Program-made: the position numbers and the translations under genes
Shown here: in pieces, positions 9,038 to 18,057 of the stretch
How the letters are laid out: the number at the start of each line of letters is the position of its first letter
How positions within the stretch are numbered: the first letter of the stretch is position 1
Source of the DNA: Brachybacterium sp. FME24
Lineage (GTDB): Bacteria > Actinomycetota > Actinomycetes > Actinomycetales > Dermabacteraceae
Assembly (NCBI RefSeq): GCF_014897705.1
Contig: NZ_JABUXV010000004.1
Location: forward strand, 226,053-290,052
Reading direction: 5' to 3'
DNA length: 64,000 nucleotides
The notes under the pieces: model-generated
Seen by the model: only the letters and a program-made list of their open reading frames with translations
Told to the model about the DNA's origin: nothing
Databases searched by the model: none

Positions 9038-11113
9038 TCACCGCATCAGCAGTTCCGCGACGGCGGGCCACACCAGCAGGCCCACTCCGAGCAGCGCGCC
9101 GAGGACGTCGGCCCGCCCGAATCGGCTCGGTTCGGCCCAGGTGCGCGTCGTCGCAGTCGCGAAGCCGCGCGCATCCATCGCCAGAGCCTGCTGCTCGGCG
9201 CCCCGCAGCGTGTCCACCAGCAGGGCGAGGGTGGCACCGGCCAGCAGCTTCGGGGAAGCGGGGGAGCCCAGGCCGCGCTGGATCCGAGTGCGGGTGATGA
9301 TCTCCCACTGCCGGCCCAGGTGGGCGACCCTGACGAGAGCGACCACCGAGGCGGCGACGGGGCGGGCGGGCAGTCGCAGCCGTCCGCCCAGCGCATCCCC
9401 GAGGGAGGTGGCATCCACGCTGCCCAGAGCGAGCACGCCCGGGGCGACGAACACCGTGATCCGAGCGGCTTCTTTCAGGCCCAGCAGCCAGGCCGGCCCG
9501 GACAGGGCCGGAGCCTCGCCCAGCAGCGCCGTGGTCCACGCGAGGCCCGCGGCGGAGAGCAGGATCGGCGTCAGCCGCAGCGCCCCGCCGCGCAGGGAGC
9601 GCACGGCCAGCGGTCCCAGCAACGCGATCGGGAGCGCGGCCAGCAGGCCGCCCTGCCAGGTGTGGACGGCGAAGGAGCCGATGGCGGCGAGGATCCCGAT
9701 CAGGCACAGCGTCAGCGGGTTCAGGGCGTCGGCCGGGATCCTGCGGCGGTGCGGGAGTGGTTCCTCGGTGCGCTCGGGGACCGGCAGCTCCAGGCGGTTC
9801 TCCGCTGCTGCGATGAGCTCCGGATCGTGGGAGGCGACCAGGACGGCGCAGCCCTTCCCGGCTGCCTCGCGAAGCAGGTCCAGGACCGCGCGCCGACGGC
9901 CGGCATCGAGCCCGACGGTGGGTTCGTCGAGCACCAGCAGGTCTGGTCCCTGGGCCAGCGCGGCGGCGATCGCCACGCGCCGCTGCTCCCCGCCGGAGAG
10001 CCGATAGGGATGGGCGCGGGCGAGATCGGCGAGGCCGGCGCGCTCCAGCAGTTCATCGGCCAGTGCCTCGTCGTCGGCCCAGGCCGAGGCGAGCAGTTCC
10101 TCGCGCACGGTGCGCGCGAGGAAGGAGTGCTCCGGGTTCTGGGGGACGGTCGCGATCCTCTCGCGGGCCGGACGCCGCACCGTGCCGCGGAGCCGCCTGC
10201 GCGGTCCGAGCAGGGTTCGCAGGGCGGTGGTCTTCCCGGCGCCGCTGGGCCCGGTGAGCACTGTGAGCTGCCCGGCGCGGACCTCGAGATCCAGGGGGCG
10301 TCGGATCCCGCGCTCGGGGACGGTGACGCCGTGGAGGGAGGCGATCACCGGGCCGGGGGGTCGCTCGGTGCGCAGCGTGGCGTCAGTCTCGGCCAGCACT
10401 CCGGCCCCGACCAGCAGGTCTGGGTGCTCGCGCAGGACCTCAGCAGGGTCTCCGTCGGCAAGGATCCTGGCCTGGGGGCCGAGCACCACGAGGCGGTCGA
10501 GGTGGGGGAGCCACGGCTCGATCCGGTGCTCCGCGATCACCAGGGTGCGGCCCTCGGCTGCCGCCAGGATTGCAGTGCGCACCTGCTCCGCGGTGTCCGC
10601 ATCGAGCATGCTCGTGGGTTCGTCGAGCAGCAGCAGATCCGGTCCGAGCGCGAGGGACCCGGCCAGGGCGATGCGCTGCTGCTGCCCGCCGCTGACGGCC
10701 AGCGGCGCACGGGACCGATCCAGGTCGATACCGGCTTCCTGCAGGGCGGACTCAGCCCGGTCATGGATCTGTTCCCGGGGCAGAGCGGCGTTCTCCGGGC
10801 CGAACGCCGCATCCCGGGCCAGGGTGGCGGCGACCAGCGCATGGGCGGGATTCTGCAGCAGCAGTCCGCGCTCCCCGGGCCGGCGCGGTGGCATGGGGAG
10901 TCCTTGTGCCGTGCCGGACTCCTCGTCCAGGAGGCCGGCGAGAGCGCGCAGCACGGTCGACTTCCCGCTCCCGCTCGCTCCGGTCAGCAGAACACGCTGG
11001 CCGGGGGCGATGTCCAGATCGAGGCCAGCGATGGTCGGTTCACGGCGGGTGTGCGGGTGCCATGTGAGGCCCCTCAGATGCAGGCTCTGCCCGCCCTGCC
11101 GGGTGCTCGTCAC
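9038..11113 (-). CDS. ECF importer, fused A-A'-T protein (YkoD-YkoC type, thiamine precursor)
   Basis: 691 aa. It fuses two ABC ATPases and a transmembrane T component in one chain. ATPase 1 has GASGSGKST (45-53), SGGQQQR (141-147) and LLLLDEP (~160-166). ATPase 2 has GPSGAGKTT (288-296), LSGGE (372-376) and LLVLDEP (~392-398). From about residue 465 there is a multi-helix T domain with the MDARGF coupling segment near the end. It starts with GTG in a GTGA overlap with the S-component gene. Hydroxymethylpyrimidine/thiamine uptake follows from the YkoE partner and the upstream TPP riboswitch. Confidence 0.93.
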   Translation of the reverse strand: MTSTRQGGQSLHLRGLTWHPHTRREPTIAGLDLDIAPGQRVLLTGASGSGKSTVLRALAGLLDEESGTAQGLPMPPRRPGERGLLLQNPAHALVAATLARDAAFGPENAALPREQIHDRAESALQEAGIDLDRSRAPLAVSGGQQQRIALAGSLALGPDLLLLDEPTSMLDADTAEQVRTAILAAAEGRTLVIAEHRIEPWLPHLDRLVVLGPQARILADGDPAEVLREHPDLLVGAGVLAETDATLRTERPPGPVIASLHGVTVPERGIRRPLDLEVRAGQLTVLTGPSGAGKTTALRTLLGPRRRLRGTVRRPARERIATVPQNPEHSFLARTVREELLASAWADDEALADELLERAGLADLARAHPYRLSGGEQRRVAIAAALAQGPDLLVLDEPTVGLDAGRRRAVLDLLREAAGKGCAVLVASHDPELIAAAENRLELPVPERTEEPLPHRRRIPADALNPLTLCLIGILAAIGSFAVHTWQGGLLAALPIALLGPLAVRSLRGGALRLTPILLSAAGLAWTTALLGEAPALSGPAWLLGLKEAARITVFVAPGVLALGSVDATSLGDALGGRLRLPARPVAASVVALVRVAHLGRQWEIITRTRIQRGLGSPASPKLLAGATLALLVDTLRGAEQQALAMDARGFATATTRTWAEPSRFGRADVLGALLGVGLLVWPAVAELLMR

Positions 11114-11691
11114 GCCTCGGCGGTGCGGACCTGGTCACGGCCCGCAGCCAGGGAGTCCACGGCTCCTGTCGCCACCAGAGAGCGCGCTGCGGCCCATCCG
11201 AGCACGCCGCACAGGAACGCTCCGGAGACGACGAAGCACCCGAGCATCGCGATCGCGAAGGGCCAGCTCATCTCCGGGTAGTAGGCGAAACGCTCCCACA
11301 CCCATTCCAGGGCGGCGGAAAGCACCCCGCCCAGCACCGCGACGGGAAGGGTGAAGCGGCGGTACCGGGTGAGCAGGAAGGCCAGCTCGACGCCGCCGCC
11401 CTGCAGCACCCCGGAGACGGCGGTGCCCCAGCCCCACTGGCCGCCGAGCAGCATCTCGAGCGTGGCGGCGATCATCTCGGCGAGCAGGGCAGCGCCCGGC
11501 TTGCGGACGATCAAGGCGGCGAGCACGGCCGGCAGGAACCAGATCCCGGCGAGCAGACCCTCGGCGGGCTTGAACGCAGCGGTGAGCGGGCCGATCAGGG
11601 TGTAGAGCTGCCCGTATCCCAGGAACGCGACCCCGAAGGCCGCCCCGATCAGAACGGTGACCAGCAGATCGATCGTACGAAAACGTGTCAT
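11110..11691 (-). CDS. ykoE: ECF substrate-binding S component, YkoE family
   Basis: 193 aa, about six transmembrane helices. The ATG at 11691 is used because GGAGGAG stands just upstream. Family marks are FRTIDLLVTVLIGAAFGVAFLGYGQLY and AEMIAATLEMLLGGQWGWGTAVSG. YkoE proteins bind a thiamine precursor (hydroxymethylpyrimidine) or thiamine and pair with an ECF energising module, here the next gene. First gene of the riboswitch-controlled operon. Confidence 0.93.
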   Translation of the reverse strand: MTRFRTIDLLVTVLIGAAFGVAFLGYGQLYTLIGPLTAAFKPAEGLLAGIWFLPAVLAALIVRKPGAALLAEMIAATLEMLLGGQWGWGTAVSGVLQGGGVELAFLLTRYRRFTLPVAVLGGVLSAALEWVWERFAYYPEMSWPFAIAMLGCFVVSGAFLCGVLGWAAARSLVATGAVDSLAAGRDQVRTAEA

Positions 11692-11725
11692 CACTTCTCC
11701 TCCCATATGCACGGAAGGGGCGCCC

Positions 11726-11740
11726 GGCACCGATGGTGCC
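11726..11740 (-). promoter_or_regulatory. Short perfect hairpin between riboswitch and ykoE
   Basis: GGCACC-GAT-GGTGCC, a 6-bp perfect stem with a 3-nt loop, sits between the TPP aptamer and the ykoE Shine-Dalgarno. It may be part of the expression platform. It has no U-tract, so translational control or a Rho-linked mechanism fits better than classic attenuation. Confidence 0.4.
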
Positions 11741-11747
11741 GTGCGGA

Positions 11748-11842
11748 ATCCCGACTCCCTACGCCGGTGCGAGCCGGATCAGGTTCGAGGGTCTGCGCCA
11801 TGTCGCGCACTCTCAGCACCGTGGCGGTGCTCCCCTGTCAGT
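11748..11842 (-). ncRNA. TPP riboswitch (THI element)
   Basis: On the minus strand the conserved TPP-aptamer blocks occur in order: ACAGGGGAGC, then GCTGAGAGTGCGC, then GACCCTCGAACCTGATC, then CGGCGTAGGGA. It lies about 60 nt upstream of ykoE on the same strand. Thiamine pyrophosphate binding should reduce expression of the ykoE-ABC operon. Confidence 0.95.
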
Positions 11843-11902
11843 GGATGACCAGCGCTCAGTCTAGCCCGCCGGGAGCACCGGAGAGCTGGCGTGCGGCGCA
11901 CG

Positions 11903-12469
11903 TCACCGCCGCGAGCGGATCGCCTGGTCGATCGCGGTGGCTGCGGCCTCCGGGTCGTCGGGGGAGATGAGGTAGTTGGTGCCCGAGCGCCCGATGATCT
12001 CGACCATGGTCCCGGCCCGGGTGACCATCATCCGGTACGGCTGCTGCGTATCGCCGGTGGTGAAGATCTTCCGGTCGCCGACGGGGGTGAGCTCCGCGGG
12101 CGTCGAGGACGTCGCCTTGCCGCGGCGCCAGCCGTACCCGCCCAGGGTCACCCCGACCGAGGACTGCGGAAGCGTGCGGAACTGGACGGTGCGGAAGTCC
12201 TCCAGCGGCCATGACCTGCGCGGCAGGAAGCCGCCGAGGCTCACGGTGAGCCCCCGTTCGTCGACGAGGAAGCGGGAGTGCTGCCCCATCCAGGTCCAGA
12301 GCGTCAGCAGGGCGAACAGCCCGGCGACCGTGATCCCTGCCAGCAGGCTGTTGCGTTGGGCGAGCAGGAGCGTGACGATCACTCCGGCCAGCACCGTGAG
12401 GCCGATGCGGGTCCACCCGACCCCGGAGGGCCGGGTGGTGCCGACGTGGAACGGTGCGTCCGGCCTCAT
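11903..12469 (-). CDS. Small membrane protein with PH-like cytoplasmic domain
   Basis: 188 aa. Two closely spaced hydrophobic segments (about residues 20-38 and 42-60) are followed by a beta-rich domain (SRFLVDERGLTVSLGGFLPRRSWPLEDFRTVQF, then YLISPDDPEAAATAIDQA). This resembles bacterial PH or DUF3093-like membrane proteins, but I cannot choose a family. No catalytic motif is visible. It lies just downstream of the M13 peptidase on the same strand. Confidence 0.75.
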   Translation of the reverse strand: MRPDAPFHVGTTRPSGVGWTRIGLTVLAGVIVTLLLAQRNSLLAGITVAGLFALLTLWTWMGQHSRFLVDERGLTVSLGGFLPRRSWPLEDFRTVQFRTLPQSSVGVTLGGYGWRRGKATSSTPAELTPVGDRKIFTTGDTQQPYRMMVTRAGTMVEIIGRSGTNYLISPDDPEAAATAIDQAIRSRR

Positions 12470-12494
12470 CGGGGGTGCCTCGCGCGGGGCGCGC

Positions 12495-14516
12495 TCACCA
12501 GATCGTCACCCGTTCCTCGGGTGCGCGGTACATCGCGTCACCGGTGCACACGTCGAAGGCCTCGTGGAACTCGTCGAGATGACCGACCACCGTGTTGCAT
12601 CGGAACTCCATCGGGGCGTGGGGGTCCACGGCGAGGCGCCGGATGGCTTCCTGGGGGCGGTTCATGCCGCGCCACACGGTGGCCCAGGACAGGAACACGC
12701 GCTGGATGCCGGTGAAGCCGTCGAGCTCGGTGTCGAGATCCGTGGCGTCCCGGCTCCTTCGGTACGCCTTGACCGCGATCGACAGCCCGCCGAGGTCACC
12801 GATGTTCTCCCCGATGGTCAGCGCGCCGTTGACCCGGTGGGTGTCGTCGAGCTCGCGCGGGGAGAGCTCGGAGTACTGGGCGATCAGCGTCGCCGCGCGC
12901 TCCTCGAAGGCTTCGCGGTCCTCGGGGGTCCACCAGGAGACCAGGTTGCCGTCGCCGTCGTACTTCGACCCCTGGTCGTCGAAGCCATGGCCGACCTCAT
13001 GGCCGATGACCGCGCCGATGCCGCCGAAGTTCACGGCGTCCTCGGCGTCGGCGTCGAAGAACGGGGGCTGCAGGATCGCGGCAGGGAAGACGATCTCGTT
13101 GCGCCCCGGGTTGTAGTAGGCGTTGACCGTCTGCGGGGTCATGTGCCATTCGGTCTCGTCGATCGGGCCGCCGACCTTCGCGTACTCGTAGTCCGCGTCG
13201 AAGCGGCGCGAGGCGCGCACCGTGGCCACCAGGTCCCCGGGGACGATCTCGAACCCTTCGTAGTCGCGCCAGGAGTCGGGGTAACCGATCTTCGGGGTGA
13301 ACTTCTCCAGCTTGGCCAGAGCCTTCTGACGGGTGTCAGGAGTCATCCACTCCAGGGACTGGATCGAGGAGCGGTAGGCATCCATGAGGGCGTCGACCAG
13401 GCCCATCATGCGTTCCTTGTGGGAGGCCGGGAAATGGCGCGAGACGTACTCGCGGCCGACGGCGAAGCCCACGGTGCCCTCGACGAAGGCGACGCCGCGC
13501 TTCCACCGCTCGCGCAGCTCCTCGGCGCCGGAGAGCACCCGCCCGGAGAAGGCGAAGTCCTCCTCGACCAGGGCGGCGGGCAGGTACGGCGCGTAGGAGT
13601 CGATGGCGTGCAGCGCGAGCCAGGTGCGCAGCACCGTGAGGTCCTCACCGACGAACAGCTCCGCCGCCGCGGAGACGAACTCGGGCTGGCCGACGGAGAT
13701 GACCTCGACGGCCCGTGCGGGGGCCCCGCTGCCCTCGAGGTAGGCATCCCAGGGGAAGGTGGGGGCGAGCTCGCGGCGCTGGGCGGCGTCCATCGGGTTG
13801 TACGACTTCTCGCGATCGCGCAGACGGACCACGTCGACATGGCAGTGGGCGAGTCGGGTCTCGAAGTCCATCACCGCGCTCGCGAGGGCCTCGGCGTCGC
13901 CGGAGAGGAGCCCGTCGCGGCCCGGCAGCTCGGCGAGGCGGGCGAGGTTCGCGAGGTGGGTGAGGTAGGCCTCGCGGATCTGGGCGTAGTGCTCCTCGCG
14001 GTAGTAGGACTCGTCCGGCAGTCCCAGCCCCCCTTGATGCACCTTGACCTGGTAGTTCGTGGAGTCGTGGTCATCGGTCCAGACGTAGGCCAGCAGCACG
14101 CTGGCACCGGAGTCCGGAGCGGCCATGGTGCGTGTGACCGCCTCCAGGTCCGCGCTCGCACCGATGCCGGCGAGCAGTTCCTCGAGCGGGGCGATGCCGG
14201 AGCGCTCGATGGCCTCGGTGTCCATGAACATCCGGTACAGCGCCCCGACGCGCGCGTGATCGCTGGTCGGGACCTCGTCGGTGCCCAGCTGGTCGGCGTC
14301 GGCCGCAGCCTCCTCGATGATCTCTCGCACCCGTTCCTCCGAGAGGTCCCGCAGCTGGTGGAAGGCGCCGTCGCTCGAGCGGTCCGCGGGGATCTCGTGC
14401 GTGGCGAGCCAGCGTCCGTTGACGTGACCGAAGAGGTCGTCCTGGAGGCGGATGTCGGGGTCGACCTCGCTGAGGGCGAGGCCCGAGCGGGTGGGATCGG
14501 ACGGGGCAGTGGTCAT
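12495..14516 (-). CDS. M13-family zinc metallopeptidase (neprilysin/PepO type)
   Basis: 673 aa from the ATG at 14516, preceded by AGGAG (14523-14527 on the other strand); an in-frame ATG at 14537 has no such site. Zinc motif GHEVGHGFDDQGS (about residue 505) and the downstream GENIGDLGGL supply the third ligand region. VNAYYNPGRNEIVFPAAILQPPFFD is the family signature, and the protein ends in VTIW as M13 enzymes do. There is no signal peptide, so it is probably a cytoplasmic oligopeptidase. Confidence 0.95.
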   Translation of the reverse strand: MTTAPSDPTRSGLALSEVDPDIRLQDDLFGHVNGRWLATHEIPADRSSDGAFHQLRDLSEERVREIIEEAAADADQLGTDEVPTSDHARVGALYRMFMDTEAIERSGIAPLEELLAGIGASADLEAVTRTMAAPDSGASVLLAYVWTDDHDSTNYQVKVHQGGLGLPDESYYREEHYAQIREAYLTHLANLARLAELPGRDGLLSGDAEALASAVMDFETRLAHCHVDVVRLRDREKSYNPMDAAQRRELAPTFPWDAYLEGSGAPARAVEVISVGQPEFVSAAAELFVGEDLTVLRTWLALHAIDSYAPYLPAALVEEDFAFSGRVLSGAEELRERWKRGVAFVEGTVGFAVGREYVSRHFPASHKERMMGLVDALMDAYRSSIQSLEWMTPDTRQKALAKLEKFTPKIGYPDSWRDYEGFEIVPGDLVATVRASRRFDADYEYAKVGGPIDETEWHMTPQTVNAYYNPGRNEIVFPAAILQPPFFDADAEDAVNFGGIGAVIGHEVGHGFDDQGSKYDGDGNLVSWWTPEDREAFEERAATLIAQYSELSPRELDDTHRVNGALTIGENIGDLGGLSIAVKAYRRSRDATDLDTELDGFTGIQRVFLSWATVWRGMNRPQEAIRRLAVDPHAPMEFRCNTVVGHLDEFHEAFDVCTGDAMYRAPEERVTIW

Positions 14517-14568
14517 GGTCGGCTCCTGCGGGGTCATCGGAGGGGTGGGGTCATCGGGCGGGCGACGA

Positions 14569-15372
14569 TCACAGCGTGATCAGGCCCAGAGAGGCGAGAG
14601 CCAGGGTGAGCACGCCGATCGCCAGCGGGGCATAGGCCCATGCGGAGCGGGCGCGCTCCGCCGGCGATCGGCGCTGGAGGACCAGGGTGGACAGACCGGA
14701 GCCGATCGACAGCACGACGGTGCCGATGGCCAGGACCGGGGAGAGGATCACCAGCACCGTGGCGCCGACCTGGAAGGTGAGGGTGCCGATCACGTCCAGC
14801 AGTCGCATCACCACGGCGGAGCGGGCCCCCACGCGTTCGGCCAGCAGTGTGGAGATGGCGTCCTTGGACCAGTCCGAGGGGCGTGCGATCCGGCGCCGGG
14901 TGGAGATGGTCTGGGCGGTGGCGAGGGTGAGCCACACGAGGGCGGCGCCGGCCCCGACCCACACGCCGAGTTCGGCACGTATGTCAGCGGGCCACAGCAC
15001 GAGCGCCAGCAGCACCGCGGCGACGCGCAGCGCCTCCTCGACGGCGCTGCGCACGGCGAGCAGACCGGGGTTCACGGCCAGCTGCGTACGCGTACGGGCG
15101 ACGAACAGACTGGTCACGACGAGGGAGCCGAGGTGCGCGGCGCCCAGAGCGATGCCCAGCAGCAGCACCACCGGGCTGGTCGGCGCCAGCGGCAGGATCG
15201 CGAGGAGCAGGACCACCGCGAGGACGGGGATCACCAGGGCGAGGATTGACAGACCCTTGACGAGGTCCTGCACCAGATCGGCACCCGTGGGCGGGTGGTC
15301 GTGGCCGGTGTGGTCGTGCGGATCGGCGCAGTGCGGGTCCGTGGGTCCCGGGGTGCCGTCGGTGTCGGTCAT
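14569..15372 (-). CDS. Polytopic membrane protein with His/Asp-rich N-terminus
   Basis: 267 aa, about six to seven hydrophobic segments. The N-terminal tail is rich in His and Asp (CADPHDHTGHDH) and could bind metal. GAAGGAGCTCC precedes the ATG at 15372, supporting this start. No transporter family is recognised, so the function is unknown. It lies 52 nt upstream of the M13 peptidase gene in the same direction. Confidence 0.75.
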   Translation of the reverse strand: MTDTDGTPGPTDPHCADPHDHTGHDHPPTGADLVQDLVKGLSILALVIPVLAVVLLLAILPLAPTSPVVLLLGIALGAAHLGSLVVTSLFVARTRTQLAVNPGLLAVRSAVEEALRVAAVLLALVLWPADIRAELGVWVGAGAALVWLTLATAQTISTRRRIARPSDWSKDAISTLLAERVGARSAVVMRLLDVIGTLTFQVGATVLVILSPVLAIGTVVLSIGSGLSTLVLQRRSPAERARSAWAYAPLAIGVLTLALASLGLITL

Positions 15373-15468
15373 GGAGCTCCTTCGAAGTCCTCACCAGGGT
15401 ACTGGGATCAGGAAGCAGTGCGGTCGGTGTGGAACCATGGCCACGTGAGGACGGATGCTGCACTGACC

Positions 15469-16503
15469 ATGGAGACGGGCCTGACTCCCGAGCAGCGCCG
15501 ACGCGCCCTCGGATCGGTGATCGCCGCAGCCACCGGCGACGCGCTCGGTGCCCCCTACGAGTTCCAGGCCCCGGTGGTCGATTCCGAGGACATCGACATG
15601 ATCGGCGGCGGGATCCTGGGGTGGCAGCCCGGCGAATGGACGGATGACACCTCCATGGCGATCGTCGTCCTGGAGGCTGCGGTCTCCACCTCGAATCGCC
15701 ATGACCTGCGGGTCGAGTCCGCGCAGGACCAGATCGCCCGCGAGTGGTACTCGTGGTCGCTGGGTACCCCCGACATCGGAGGGCTCACCTCGCAGGTCGT
15801 CAGGCGCGCCTCGGACCTCGCGCGCGCCAACGGCCACTACACCCCACGGGCGGCCGACTTCCGGGCGGCGGCGATCGCTGCGTACGAGGAGCTCCCGGCC
15901 ACCGCGGGCAACGGATCGCTCATGCGCACGCACGTCGCGGTACTGCCGTATCTGCTGTCCTCGGACGACGATGCGGCAGAGGGCATCGACACGGTGTGCC
16001 GTCTGACACACATCCATTCCGACGCCACCGAGGCCTGCATGCTGTGGGGCTTCGCGGTGCGCCACGCGATCCTCACCGGTGAGATCGACGTGCGCTGCGG
16101 ATTGCCGCGTCTGTCCGAGGAGCGGCGGGCGCTGTGGACCGAGCGGATCGAGGAGGCGGAGATCGGCACGCCGGCCTTCTTCCGCCGCAACGGCTGGGTC
16201 GTGGGTGCCTTCCAGGCCTCGTGGGCGGCCATCACCGGCGTCAGCCCGATCCCGCCGGGAAAATTCGATCAGCGCGACACCCTGGTCGCGGCGCTGGAGT
16301 CCGCCGCGCGGGCCGGGTACGACACCGACACCGTCGCCTGCATCACCGGCGCGCTGATCGGTGCCGCGCTGGGACCCAAGGCCGTGCCGCCGGAATGGCG
16401 ACGCATGCTGTTCGGGTGGCCGGGCTACGAGGTCGACGAGCTGACGGGCCTGGTCGAGCGTCTGCTGGCGCCGATGGCCGGACCGGCCGACGAGGAGCAG
16501 TGA
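15469..16503 (+). CDS. ADP-ribosylglycohydrolase family protein (DraG/ARH-like)
   Basis: 344 aa from the ATG at 15469; a GTG at 15445 is an equal alternative, as neither has a clear SD. Metal-site motifs are present: AAATGDALGAPYEF, GEWTDDTSMAIVVLEA and the C-terminal YDTDTVACITGALIGAALG with paired Asp residues. These enzymes remove ADP-ribose from proteins or small molecules using two Mg ions; the target is unknown. The next gene starts 3 nt after this stop, so the two are co-transcribed. Confidence 0.88.
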   Translation: METGLTPEQRRRALGSVIAAATGDALGAPYEFQAPVVDSEDIDMIGGGILGWQPGEWTDDTSMAIVVLEAAVSTSNRHDLRVESAQDQIAREWYSWSLGTPDIGGLTSQVVRRASDLARANGHYTPRAADFRAAAIAAYEELPATAGNGSLMRTHVAVLPYLLSSDDDAAEGIDTVCRLTHIHSDATEACMLWGFAVRHAILTGEIDVRCGLPRLSEERRALWTERIEEAEIGTPAFFRRNGWVVGAFQASWAAITGVSPIPPGKFDQRDTLVAALESAARAGYDTDTVACITGALIGAALGPKAVPPEWRRMLFGWPGYEVDELTGLVERLLAPMAGPADEEQ

Positions 16504-16505
16504 CG

Positions 16506-17246
16506 ATGCTCAGCACATCCAGCACATCCAGCACGTCCGGCGGGTGGGATCTGCGGATCGTGAGCTGGAACCTGTGGGAGCTGCGCGGGGATCTGCACGC
16601 GCTGGTCGAGGCGGTGCAGGACCTCGCCCCCGATGTGCTCCTGGTGCAGGAGGCGCCCCGCTTCGTGCTGCCGACGACGCGGCTCGCCTGGTTCGCGCGG
16701 CAGGTCGACCGGCAGATCCTGGTCGGGGGGAGAGGGGGGCGTGGCCTTGCGATCCTTGCCACCGATGAGGTCGCCGCGCAGGTGATCCGTCGCGGTATGC
16801 ATCCCGTCGCCCAACAGCTGTCGGACCTGAACTCGACCTATCCGCGCGGGGTGGCCGCAGTGCGACTGTCCGTGCCCGGCGGCGGGGCCGTCGTCGTCTC
16901 CTCGACGCATCTGGCCCTGCAGGAGAACAATCGTCTCGCCCACGCAGCGCACCTGACGGAGCTGGTGGACGCCACGGGCGCCCCGGCGATCGTCGGCGGA
17001 GATCTCAACGAGACCGCCGAGGGGCCGGCCCGCAGGCTCCTGGAGTCAGTGCTGACGGATCCGGCGGCGCAGACCGAGCACACGTTCCCGGCGCGCGGGC
17101 CCGTGCGCCGCATCGATGCGGTCCTGGCCACGGCCGGGGTGCAGGTGCGCCGCGCCATCGCGGTGACCTCGACCCAGCGCGTGGACGAGGAACGTCTGTC
17201 CGGTGCGTCGGATCATCTGCCGACGCTGCTGGACGTCACTCTCTGA
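16506..17246 (+). CDS. Endonuclease/exonuclease/phosphatase (EEP) family protein
   Basis: 246 aa. The start is the ATG at 16506 with GAGGAG 8 nt upstream. EEP motifs: RIVSWNLWE, VLLVQEAP (metal Glu), STHLALQENNRLAHAAHL, IVGGDLNETAEG, RIDAVLA and the C-terminal SGASDHLPTLLDV (catalytic His). This fold hydrolyses phosphodiesters in DNA, RNA or small molecules; the substrate is not predictable. The first residues are a Ser/Thr repeat encoded by a 9-bp tandem repeat. Confidence 0.88.
   Translation: MLSTSSTSSTSGGWDLRIVSWNLWELRGDLHALVEAVQDLAPDVLLVQEAPRFVLPTTRLAWFARQVDRQILVGGRGGRGLAILATDEVAAQVIRRGMHPVAQQLSDLNSTYPRGVAAVRLSVPGGGAVVVSSTHLALQENNRLAHAAHLTELVDATGAPAIVGGDLNETAEGPARRLLESVLTDPAAQTEHTFPARGPVRRIDAVLATAGVQVRRAIAVTSTQRVDEERLSGASDHLPTLLDVTL
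16511..16537 (+). repeat. 9-bp tandem repeat in the EEP gene start
   Basis: Three copies of CAGCACATC (the last with one change) encode the STSSTSSTS leader of the EEP protein. Copy-number change would stay in frame. Confidence 0.8.
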
Positions 17247-18057
17247 CGCGCAGTCCCGTCCGCAGCGCGACGACGTCGTCCTGTCCGCCGACGTGGCGGA
17301 TCCGGATGCCTCCGGAGCCGTCCCCCGCGCCGCTGTCGGCGCCGACCGTTTCGACCACCGTGAGCTGGGTGCGGTAGGACTCGACGGCGCGGCGCACGAT
17401 GTCGGCCGTGCCGGGGTGGTCCCGCCAGATGAATCCGGATCCGTCGGTGCCACCCGTCTCCGTGATGCTCGTCTCCGGGGCGCTCGCCACCTCGATCATC
17501 ACGGAGCCGGTGCGGGCGCAGGCAGCAGCGGTGACGTGATGGGCGTGGACGTGGTCGGGATGGCCGTAGGTGCCACCGTCGTCGTACCCGATCACCACAT
17601 CCGGTCCCACGTGCGCGATGAGCGCGGCCAGGTCATCGATCGCGTCCTGGAGGCGGCGGTGGGTGAAGCTCTCGGGCCCGGCGGTCTCCGAGGGGCCGGC
17701 GAGCCCCTCGCGCACCCATTGCATGCCGGAGTCGCGGTATATCCGCGGGCCGGCACCGTCGGCGAGAGCGGGCGCCGTGCCGAGCATGTACCGGGCGGCC
17801 AGACCGAGGATCGCGGTTGCGGCGTCGATCTCCGCCTCGCGGATCATGTCGAGCGGGCGGGTGTCCTCCGAGGCGACGGAGCCGGGGACGACCTCTCCTT
17901 CCTCCCCGCGGGTGGCGGTGACCAGCTCGACGCGGGTGCCGGAGGCGGCCAGCGAGGTCAGCAGGGCGCCGGTGGAGAGCGACTCGTCATCGGGATGGGC
18001 GTGGACGACCAGGACCGTGTCGGCATCGTCCAGAGCCCGCCAGGGATCGGTGCTCAT
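17236..18057 (-). CDS. mshB: PIG-L/LmbE-type deacetylase, probable MshB
   Basis: 273 aa. It has AHPDDESLSTGALL (Zn ligands and catalytic Asp) and GGTYGHPDHVHAHH, the pattern of GlcNAc-inositol deacetylases. MshB removes the acetyl group from GlcNAc-Ins, the third step of mycothiol synthesis. The related Mca amidase shares these motifs, but the 4-nt ATGA overlap with the mshA-like gene favours MshB. It overlaps the convergent EEP gene by 11 nt. Confidence 0.85.
   Translation of the reverse strand: MSTDPWRALDDADTVLVVHAHPDDESLSTGALLTSLAASGTRVELVTATRGEEGEVVPGSVASEDTRPLDMIREAEIDAATAILGLAARYMLGTAPALADGAGPRIYRDSGMQWVREGLAGPSETAGPESFTHRRLQDAIDDLAALIAHVGPDVVIGYDDGGTYGHPDHVHAHHVTAAACARTGSVMIEVASAPETSITETGGTDGSGFIWRDHPGTADIVRRAVESYRTQLTVVETVGADSGAGDGSGGIRIRHVGGQDDVVALRTGLRVRE

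Noticed and set aside
8831..11281. Long plus-strand open frame opposite the ECF importer
   Set aside because: Antisense to the ATPase domains; low-complexity Gln/Arg/Gly product and no family resemblance.
11976..14579. Very long plus-strand open frame opposite the M13 peptidase gene
   Set aside because: It is antisense to a clear metallopeptidase with intact motifs; its product is Gly/Val/Arg/Asp-rich without domains, an effect of high GC.
16511..16537. 9-bp repeat as a phase-variation switch of the EEP gene
   Set aside because: The unit is a multiple of three, so slippage cannot turn the gene off; noted only as a repeat.
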